The notes beneath the pieces were generated by a model that was given only the letters and a program-made list of their open reading frames with translations, ran no database searches and was not told where the DNA came from. Both the position numbers and the translations under genes were made by a program. 11,078 bases of DNA. It comes from Candidatus Omnitrophota bacterium. GTDB taxonomy: Bacteria > Omnitrophota > Gorgyraeia > Gygaellales > Profunditerraquicolaceae. The stretch spans positions 1-11,078 of the forward strand of contig JAQUQA010000024.1 of NCBI GenBank assembly GCA_028716305.1. The letters are read 5' to 3'. Below are positions 1 to 4,723 of the stretch, one piece after another; position 1 is the first letter of the stretch; each line of letters begins with the position of its first letter.

Positions 1-59
1 TTCGACCTTCCTTATCTCGGTTGTCCTTATTTGAGGGCTTCTTCCGGATATCCAGGATC

Positions 60-1082
60 ATGCTAAAAATTATCGCTCCGCTGAGAGAGAAAAATGAAGT
101 CTCTGCCCTGATCGAGGCAGGGGCGGATGAACTTTACTGCGGTTATCTTTCCCGGGAATGGGCAAAGACTTTTACCCCTTTGGAGTTTGAACGCAAAGGG
201 CACAGGAGCAATTTTACCGATCTGTTACAATTGAAACAGGCGGTTGGCCTGGCCCATAAAAACGGGGTCCCGGTTTTTCTTGCCTTAAACGGATTATACG
301 TGCGCGAGCAGTATCCGCTATTGCTCAAGACGGTCAGGGAGCTGGAACAAACCGGGCTGGACGGGTATATTGTCGCGGACCTCGGGCTTCTGCTGACGTT
401 AAACAAGCTGGGAACTAAAAAAGAGCTGCATCTTTCCACCGGGGCGACGGTTTTTAACTCGCGCGCCGCCGGTTTTTTCCGGGATCTCGGGGTTTCCCGG
501 ATAGTCCTGGACCGGCAGACGGATTTTGACTCGATGCGGGAAATCTGCCGGGATAATCCGGGAATTGATTTCGAGGCCTTTGTACTTTTTACCCTCTGTG
601 TTTACATTGACGGATTCTGCACTTTTTTACATGCTTATACCGCCCAGGACAGGCAGGAGGCAGGTGCCGGCAGGAGAGGGCCCTTGCGCCTGATTACGAC
701 TTATGACCCTTATATGCCGATGGATGCCTGTCGGATGAAGTTTCGCGCGCGCGCCTTTAAGGGGAACAGGCAGGCAAACCGGCCACAGCCGGTTTTTTAT
801 AAACACCTGGTTGATTCGACGGAGTGCGGGGCCTGCGCCTTGTATGACCTTGCCCGTATCGGGATCAAGGCCGTGAAGATCGTGGGAAGGCAATTAAACA
901 GCGAGGACAGGGTCCTGGGCACGGGTTTTATCCGTCGCTGCCTGGATATCCTGCGGGATCAGCCCGGGATTTCCCGTCGGGATTTTAACGCGAAAGTCCA
1001 GGAGCGCTACAGGAAGTCTTTTGCTTACCGCAAGAAATGCCGGGGTAACAACTGTTATTTCCCGGAGGTCCTTTCCGCTTAA
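60..1082 (+). CDS. U32 family protein, UbiU/YhbU-like (first of a pair)
   Basis: A 340-residue protein of the U32 'peptidase' family (COG0826 type). It opens with the family's N-terminal barrel strand (MLKIIAPLRE), followed by the AGADELYCGY segment. The U32 signature region is EAFVLFTLCVYIDGFC, with C180 and C187 (C-x6-C). Further cysteines follow at C224 and at C256/C259 (ECGAC). In the studied relatives UbiU and UbiV, four cysteines bind a 4Fe-4S cluster and proteolysis is doubtful; this protein has enough cysteines for such a cluster. The Gly and Ser usual in the signature are Phe and His here, so it is a divergent member. The ATG at 60 is chosen because the barrel begins there; a TTG at 21 would add 13 residues without family support. 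No good ribosome site precedes it (GAGGG at 33-37 is too distant). The next gene follows after 6-12 nt, so the two are probably co-transcribed. The substrate is unknown. Confidence 0.85.
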   Translation: MLKIIAPLREKNEVSALIEAGADELYCGYLSREWAKTFTPLEFERKGHRSNFTDLLQLKQAVGLAHKNGVPVFLALNGLYVREQYPLLLKTVRELEQTGLDGYIVADLGLLLTLNKLGTKKELHLSTGATVFNSRAAGFFRDLGVSRIVLDRQTDFDSMREICRDNPGIDFEAFVLFTLCVYIDGFCTFLHAYTAQDRQEAGAGRRGPLRLITTYDPYMPMDACRMKFRARAFKGNRQANRPQPVFYKHLVDSTECGACALYDLARIGIKAVKIVGRQLNSEDRVLGTGFIRRCLDILRDQPGISRRDFNAKVQERYRKSFAYRKKCRGNNCYFPEVLSA

Positions 1083-1094
1083 AAAGGTATGAAG

Positions 1095-1973
1095 ATGGAG
1101 AAATGCATATTTTTCGGAAACCTGCGCCAATTAAAGAAGAACCGTTCTTTTAAGGGGTATGGGCGGATCTACCTGGGAAATGAATTTTGCCAGAGGTTGA
1201 TCCCCGCTCCGGCAGAGGTTAAGCAGGCGGTTTCTTTTGCCGGGCGCAGAAAATTACGTTTCACCCTGGTGACGCCTTATGTCACTAACGCTGGGCTGGA
1301 AAAGTTATCCGCCATTTTGCGGGCGTTGCCCGGAAAATCTTCTATTGAGGTGGTGGTTAATGACTGGGGGGTCCTGGACCTGGTGAACAGGGAGTTTCCC
1401 CGGCTGGTCCCGGTCCTGGGCAGGCTCTTGACCAAGCAGAAGCGTTCTCCTAACCTTGATCTACTGCTCCGGAGGGATTTAGTCGCGCCCGGGATCATCC
1501 CCGATCCGAATAATCCTTCCGGGAAATATCTCTTGTTGCAGAAAAAGTTTCCTCCAGCGGCGGATTTCTATTACCAGGGTTCCAATGCCTCCAGTGTCCC
1601 GTTGCTCCAGAAATTTCTTTTGAGTAAAAGGATTGCCAGGATCGAACTGGATAATCTTGCCCAGGGGATGAGGCTGCGGCTCCCCGCCGAGGGGATGGCC
1701 GCCTCTGTTTATCTTCCCTATGTGTATATCACCACTACTTTTTTCTGTCCGACCGCGGCCGCCTTCGCGCAAAAGGGGTGTTTATCGCGCAGGCCTGCAT
1801 GCCGGAAACAATGCCGGCAGTATTCTTTTGAACTCGCGCATCCGGCTTTTGCCGGGCGCCCGCTGTATCTTAAGGGCAATACCCAATTTTACCGTAATGA
1901 TCGCTGTGACCGGGGAATTTTAAAGAAACTGGGAATAAACCGGATTGTTTACGCCCCTGATTTGCCCTTTTGA
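1095..1973 (+). CDS. U32-like partner protein, UbiV-like, with four-cysteine cluster motif
   Basis: A 292-residue protein, probably the partner of the upstream U32 protein. Visible landmarks are a TPYVTNAGLEKL strand-helix unit near residue 55, then VVVNDWGVLDL (N89, D90), which resembles the 'NDxGA' segment of UbiV-type U32 proteins. A C-terminal cysteine set follows: C218, C229, C236 and C240 (C-x10-C-x6-C-x3-C); the closing C-x3-C also occurs in UbiV. Established for UbiU/UbiV: the two form a heterodimer, each carrying a 4Fe-4S cluster, in oxygen-independent ubiquinone hydroxylation. No ubiquinone genes are visible here, so that function is not claimed. An ATG at 1089 is also in frame, but AAAGG at 1083-1087 is well spaced (7 nt) only for the ATG at 1095, so that start is preferred. 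Assignment to U32 rests on motifs and context and is less certain than for its neighbour. Confidence 0.7.
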   Translation: MEKCIFFGNLRQLKKNRSFKGYGRIYLGNEFCQRLIPAPAEVKQAVSFAGRRKLRFTLVTPYVTNAGLEKLSAILRALPGKSSIEVVVNDWGVLDLVNREFPRLVPVLGRLLTKQKRSPNLDLLLRRDLVAPGIIPDPNNPSGKYLLLQKKFPPAADFYYQGSNASSVPLLQKFLLSKRIARIELDNLAQGMRLRLPAEGMAASVYLPYVYITTTFFCPTAAAFAQKGCLSRRPACRKQCRQYSFELAHPAFAGRPLYLKGNTQFYRNDRCDRGILKKLGINRIVYAPDLPF

Positions 1974-1988
1974 TCCGTGATTTAACTG

Positions 1989-2017
1989 TTGCTTCTTCGC
2001 GTATTTAGTTGTAAAAT
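1989..2017 (+). promoter_or_regulatory. Promoter of a probable leaderless transcript
   Basis: TTGCTT (1989-1994), a 17-nt spacer and TAAAAT (2012-2017) match a sigma-70-type promoter. Only 7 nt separate the -10 box from the ATG at 2025, so the predicted transcript starts at or within a base of the start codon. No Shine-Dalgarno is present. Confidence 0.55.
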
Positions 2018-2024
2018 TACCTCT

Positions 2025-2804
2025 ATGGGAAAATCGATTATTTTCGAGAGCGTAAAAAAATGGTCGGCGGAATACAATAAGCTGGAGAGGCGCCAGAGGA
2101 ACGTTATCTTTTTTGTCCTGGGCGGGATAATCCTGCTGATCCTGCTGGTTTGGAAGGTCAATTCCCGGTTGGATTCCTTGAAGGGGGAGATTACCGCCTT
2201 AAAAAGACAAAACAGCGATGTGCGCCAGGCGCTGATGGCCGAGAAGTCCGCTTACATCGAGTTGGAACAGGAGTTTGAGCCTTTTAAGATGCTGGCCAAA
2301 AAACAGTACCCGCATATGGAACTTCAGGAGGGGCTGTCTAAACTGATTGACGACTTTCAGATATCCAAAAGGGTCGTCGCCCGCTACGAATACATCCCCC
2401 TGGCTTCTGAAAAACGCAGGCAGATCGTCTCTGCCCTGCAGAATTACAGATATGATTTTGCCAAGGAGGATATTAATATCGAGGTCAGCTGCGAGCTTTG
2501 GGTTTCTTCAGAGGTAAAGAAGCTGGCCGAAGAGATCGTCTCCATGCTTTCGGAGGCAGAGTTGAACGTCTCCGGGCCCAAATTCAATACGCTTTTTGAC
2601 CCGCAGATGCCGGTTTATCCGGTGCAGTGGGGTTATAATCAGGGGCAGGAGTATCTTTTCGGGCAGCTTTATCAGGCGCTGGGGAACCTGATCACTCCCA
2701 GCTCCAAGCATACCCGGGATAAGACGCTGCCCAAGGGTAAGATCACGATCCATTTTGCCGGCCATGTGGAATTTGATGCCGCCGGTATGGCAACGATATA
2801 TTAA
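2025..2804 (+). CDS. Unrecognised single-pass membrane protein with coiled coil
   Basis: A 259-residue protein that I do not recognise. A charged, basic N-terminal segment (residues 1-26) is followed by one strongly hydrophobic stretch (about 27-43) ending in VWK. Next comes a probable coiled coil (about 46-82, rich in Leu, Lys, Glu and Gln), and then a mixed soluble domain with aromatic, proline-containing segments (about 200-220) and a C-terminal HFAGHVEFD strand. By the positive-inside rule the N-terminus is probably cytoplasmic, with the coiled coil and C-terminal domain outside. The architecture (short cytoplasmic tail, TM, coiled coil, small domain) is shared with PilO/GspM-like assembly proteins, but no sequence match is claimed. 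The ATG at 2025 is chosen over an in-frame TTG at 1989 because the latter lies in the -35 box of the promoter. It appears monocistronic: its own promoter in front, an intrinsic terminator 23 nt after its stop. Confidence 0.75.
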   Translation: MGKSIIFESVKKWSAEYNKLERRQRNVIFFVLGGIILLILLVWKVNSRLDSLKGEITALKRQNSDVRQALMAEKSAYIELEQEFEPFKMLAKKQYPHMELQEGLSKLIDDFQISKRVVARYEYIPLASEKRRQIVSALQNYRYDFAKEDINIEVSCELWVSSEVKKLAEEIVSMLSEAELNVSGPKFNTLFDPQMPVYPVQWGYNQGQEYLFGQLYQALGNLITPSSKHTRDKTLPKGKITIHFAGHVEFDAAGMATIY

Positions 2805-2826
2805 TTTGTTTTAAATAAACAGACAG

Positions 2827-2857
2827 CCGCTTCCAGTTATTCGAGAAGCGGTTTTTT
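2827..2857 (+). terminator. Intrinsic terminator
   Basis: CCGCTTC (2827-2833) pairs with GAAGCGG (2845-2851) to form a perfect 7-bp, GC-rich stem around an 11-nt loop, followed directly by six T residues (2852-2857). It separates the membrane coiled-coil gene from dusB, whose start codon comes only 15 nt after the T run. Confidence 0.85.
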
Positions 2858-2872
2858 ATTGCAGAGGAAAAG

Positions 2873-3847
2873 ATGCTTAAAATCGGCAGCTTGAAACTGA
2901 AATCGAGGTTTATCCTCGCGCCGATGGCGGGGATAACCGATTTGCCTTTTCGCATGCTCAACCGGAAATTCGGCTGCGAATTGGCCTTTGTCGAGATGAT
3001 CAATGTCCGCTCGATAAGCTACAAAAGCAGGAAAACGCAGCAAATGCTTTCTTCCCTGAAAACCGACAGGCCGTTGGGCGTGCAGCTCTTGGGTAAAGAA
3101 CGCAGTTATATCCTGAGGGCGATCGATATCCTCAATGAATACAAGTTTGATCTGCTGGATTTCAACGCCGCCTGCCCGGCGCGCAAGGTTATCCGCAGGG
3201 GGGAGGGGGCGGGCCTGCTTAAGGAGCCGCAAAAGTTGAAAAAGATCCTTGCCCTGGTTGTCAAGAATTCCCGGGTCCCGGTAACGGTTAAAATACGCAT
3301 TGGCTGGGACCGTGATTCCGTGAATGCCAGAGAGGTCGCCCTGCTGGCCGAGGACGCGGGGGTGCAGGGGATTTTTATCCATGGCCGGACCAAAGAACAG
3401 GCGTATTCGGGGGTTGTGGATTACGAAACCATCAGGCAGGTCAAGTCGGCTTTGCAGATCCCGGTAATTGCCAGCGGAGATATATTTTCTGTATCCCTGG
3501 CCAAAAAGATGTTTGACCTGACCGAATGTGACGGCCTGGCGATTGCCAGGGGGGCGCTGGGAAATCCCTGGATCTTCCGGGAGCTGGAGGCGTTTTTCGG
3601 GCAGGGCCGAACCCCGGAATACCCCGGCCATGAAGAGATCATCAGGGTAATGCTGGAACATCTTGACGCCTATCTGGAGTTTTACTCTGAAAGGATCGGG
3701 TTGGTAAAATTCCGGAAATTTTTTGCCTGGTATACCAAAGGATTCCGCAAGATCAGGCCGTTAAGGGAAAAATCCTCACGGGCAAAGACCAGGCAGGAGA
3801 TGGCAGAGATTATTGGGGGGTGCAGGAGGTTAGCAAAAACCCCCTAG
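2873..3847 (+). CDS. dusB: tRNA-dihydrouridine synthase (DusB type)
   Basis: A 324-residue FMN enzyme that reduces uridines in the tRNA D-loop to dihydrouridine using NAD(P)H; cytoplasmic. The TIM barrel starts with FILAPMAGITDLPFR (residues 14-28). The catalytic cysteine is C101 in NAACPARKV (the family usually has N-x-GCP; here N-A-A-C-P). VKIRIGWD, IHGRTKEQAYSG, ASGDIFS and the FMN-phosphate segment IARGALGNPWIF follow in the expected order. The C-terminal helical domain (about 245-324) is the tRNA-binding part. The length is normal for DusB. AGAGGAAA (2863-2870) just before the ATG is a good ribosome site. The gene begins only 15 nt after a strong terminator and no clear promoter lies between, so it depends on read-through or on a weak promoter I cannot identify. 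Its stop codon TAG (3845-3847) sits at the left arm and loop edge of the hairpin that follows. Confidence 0.95.
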   Translation: MLKIGSLKLKSRFILAPMAGITDLPFRMLNRKFGCELAFVEMINVRSISYKSRKTQQMLSSLKTDRPLGVQLLGKERSYILRAIDILNEYKFDLLDFNAACPARKVIRRGEGAGLLKEPQKLKKILALVVKNSRVPVTVKIRIGWDRDSVNAREVALLAEDAGVQGIFIHGRTKEQAYSGVVDYETIRQVKSALQIPVIASGDIFSVSLAKKMFDLTECDGLAIARGALGNPWIFRELEAFFGQGRTPEYPGHEEIIRVMLEHLDAYLEFYSERIGLVKFRKFFAWYTKGFRKIRPLREKSSRAKTRQEMAEIIGGCRRLAKTP

Positions 3848-3918
3848 GTCTTTAGGGGGTTCTTGTTAGGTGATAGGCCTGTTTAGCTTCCGCTATCTGC
3901 CTAGCCTCCTTGTTGTCT
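3834..3918 (-). ncRNA. Candidate structured small RNA, convergent with dusB
   Basis: Read on the minus strand, this stretch has the three parts of a small RNA gene. A promoter-like pair lies upstream (3925-3954). A nested hairpin follows: AGG/CCT (3905-3907 with 3868-3870), TAGGC/GCCTA (3899-3903 with 3874-3878) and TAGC/GCTA (3892-3895 with 3884-3887), capped by a GGAA loop of the stable GNRA class. The terminator with five T residues comes last. The GNRA loop exists only on the minus strand, which supports that orientation. The RNA would be about 85 nt. It carries AAGGAGG near its 5' end but no ATG, GTG or TTG follows in range, so a peptide is unlikely. I do not match it to a known RNA family. 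Function is unknown; it is supported by pattern only. Confidence 0.4.
3838..3861. terminator. Hairpin overlapping the dusB stop, probably a two-way terminator
   Basis: AACCCCCTA (3838-3846) and TAGGGGGTT (3853-3861) form a perfect 9-bp stem with a 6-nt loop. On the plus strand it is followed by a moderately U-rich tail (CTTGTT). On the minus strand the G5 arm runs into five T residues (complement of 3835-3839), a better terminator than in the plus direction. The dusB stop codon is part of the structure. Confidence 0.75.
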
Positions 3919-3924
3919 CTGGTT

Positions 3925-3954
3925 AAAGTATGGCATATTATTTCTAGAAGTCAA
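3925..3954 (-). promoter_or_regulatory. Candidate minus-strand promoter for the small RNA
   Basis: On the minus strand TTGACT (complement of 3949-3954) is followed after 18 nt by TACTTT (complement of 3925-3930), or after 17 nt by ATACTT. The -35 box is strong and the -10 box weak. Transcription would begin near 3918 and run towards dusB. Confidence 0.35.
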
Positions 3955-3965
3955 GGCGGGGGGAT

Positions 3966-4049
3966 GTCACAGGTCACAAGTCACAAGTCACAGAGATTTA
4001 TCTGGCCTGCGACCTGTGACTAGTTCTTCGTACTTCGGCCTTTTTACGA
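3966..4049. repeat. Heptanucleotide-periodic tract, GTCACAA type
   Basis: Twelve consecutive 7-nt units in one register: GTCACAG, GTCACAA, GTCACAA, GTCACAG, two non-matching units, TGCGACC, TGTGACT, AGTTCTT, CGTACTT, CGGCCTT, TTTACGA. GTCACAGGTC (3966-3975) and GACCTGTGAC (4011-4020) form a 10-bp inverted repeat. The tract ends directly at the -35 box (4050) of the BatD-domain gene. A 16-nt stretch (3966-3981) recurs exactly at 9679-9694. The spacer 3862-3965 to its left holds the candidate small RNA and its promoter. Confidence 0.85.
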
Positions 4050-4078
4050 TTGACAAAACAAATCTGCTGTGCTAAAAG
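4050..4078 (+). promoter_or_regulatory. Promoter of a probable leaderless transcript (BatD-domain gene)
   Basis: A perfect -35 box TTGACA (4050-4055), a 17-nt spacer and TAAAAG (4073-4078). Six nt later comes the ATG at 4085, so the predicted mRNA starts at the start codon. AAGGA at 4076-4080 could serve as a ribosome site only if transcription began further upstream. Confidence 0.55.
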
Positions 4079-4084
4079 GAATAC

Positions 4085-4555
4085 ATGAAGAAAGCAGCTT
4101 TAATTACTATTTTTGCCTGGTTGACTTTTTGCGCTTTCGCCTTTGCCGAAACAGGCGTCAAGTCCGAAGTGGACAAGATGTCGCTCTCCGCGGATAAATT
4201 TCTTACCTACACCATAACCGTTACTTCAACCGAAAAACTGTCTCCTAAGCTGCAGCTTCCCGACTTTAAGGGGTTTACGGTAGTTTCCCAGGGGCAATCC
4301 AGTTCGATGTCTCTTTCCACGGGGAGCGTGGAGAATTCGATCGTTTACGCTTTTGTCCTGGCGCCGCAAAAAGAAGGAATTTTTACGATCCAGCCGGCCA
4401 AGGTAACCGTAGGCGATCAGGAATACGCTACGGATTCTTTTGAGATCCAGGTTTTTCCCGCGGCGGGAAGCTTTGATCTCCCGGAGATACCGCCTTCCGA
4501 CTCCCAGCCGCAAAGGTCCTTACCCGAGGACGAAACCTCCCGGATCACCCTCTAA
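4085..4555 (+). CDS. Exported BatD N-terminal-domain protein, short form
   Basis: A 156-residue protein. The first 21 residues form a signal peptide (two lysines, hydrophobic core, AFA before a probable cut at A21/E22). The rest matches the first beta-sandwich repeat of BatD ('oxygen tolerance' family): VDKMSLSADKFLTYTITV, PDFKGFTVVSQG, the S-rich segment that usually reads 'sxsing', then APQKEGIFTIQPAKVTVGDQEY with the family's typical P-x-K-x-G-x-F-x-I-x-P-A pattern. A Pro/Ser/Glu-rich tail (about 135-156) closes it. Typical BatD proteins have several such repeats and a C-terminal membrane anchor; this one has a single repeat and no anchor, so it is probably free in the periplasm. No BatA/B/C, MoxR or VWA partner is adjacent. 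After the stop no frame continues the family, so a natural short form is likelier than a recent truncation, though a relic cannot be excluded. Confidence 0.75.
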   Translation: MKKAALITIFAWLTFCAFAFAETGVKSEVDKMSLSADKFLTYTITVTSTEKLSPKLQLPDFKGFTVVSQGQSSSMSLSTGSVENSIVYAFVLAPQKEGIFTIQPAKVTVGDQEYATDSFEIQVFPAAGSFDLPEIPPSDSQPQRSLPEDETSRITL

Positions 4556-4582
4556 TCGCTTTATTAATAATTCCTTATATAG

Positions 4583-4588
4583 TATAAT
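4583..4588 (+). promoter_or_regulatory. Consensus -10 box 6 nt before an orphan ATG
   Basis: A perfect TATAAT lies 6 nt before an ATG at 4595, with a poor -35 match (TTTATT, 4560-4565, 17-nt spacer). The ATG opens a 19-codon frame (4595-4654) made mostly of repeat-unit DNA, so it is unlikely to encode a real product. It may be an older or additional recG promoter, about 130 nt upstream of recG. Confidence 0.4.
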
Positions 4589-4611
4589 CAAAGAATGGAC
4601 TACGTATTCTC

Positions 4612-4723
4612 GAACGGCGTTCCGTGTTCCGCGAACGGCGTAAAATCATTATAAGTTCACGCCGAACGCAGAACGCCGAACGCAGAATGCGATATGAATA
4701 ACTCGCCACTAGTATCTATATAT
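4612..4723. repeat. Heptanucleotide-periodic tract, GAACGGC/GCCGAAC type
   Basis: Sixteen 7-nt steps in one register reach the recG start. Recognisable units are GAACGGC, GTTCCGT, GTTCCGC and GAACGGC (4612-4639), then GCCGAAC, GCAGAAC, GCCGAAC and GCAGAAT (4661-4688), with divergent units between and after. The words occur in both orientations (GAACGGC and GTTCCGC), giving near-palindromes such as GAACGGCGTTC. The 14-nt stretch at 4609-4622 recurs exactly at 9584-9597, after fabZ. Confidence 0.8.
4710..4715 (+). promoter_or_regulatory. Possible -10 box of recG (leaderless)
   Basis: TAGTAT lies 6 nt before the recG ATG at 4722 and forms the start of a repeat unit. No convincing -35 box is present. 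It fits the 6-7 nt spacing at other unit-leading genes here but is weak by itself. Confidence 0.3.

Noticed and set aside
2..34. Ten-codon hydrophobic reading frame open at the left edge, ending in TGA, as the tail of an upstream gene
   Set aside because: Too short to support; it may be the end of a membrane protein, but only sequence to the left could show that.
2837..3661. Long open frame on the minus strand opposite dusB (about 270 codons)
   Set aside because: The plus strand encodes a full DusB with all motifs; the minus frame shows no domain, no ribosome site and the composition of a mirror of coding DNA.
3868..3907. SRP RNA (4.5S-like) because of the GGAA tetraloop and flanking internal loop
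   Set aside because: The strictly conserved loop sequences around the SRP GGAA cap do not match (CAGA/AACA instead of CAGG/AGCA, and a 4-bp UAGC/GCUA helix). Kept only as an unassigned RNA candidate.
3966..4020. Inverted repeat as ends of a mini insertion element
   Set aside because: The arms are made of the 7-nt words themselves, no target duplication or transposase is visible, and the interior is only 35 nt.
3966..4021. CRISPR-like array
   Set aside because: Units are 7 nt with no spacers of constant length and no cas genes; this is short-period repeat DNA.
4440..4643. 67-codon open frame overlapping the end of the BatD-domain gene
   Set aside because: It is out of frame with a well-supported gene, extends into repeat DNA and has no recognisable feature.
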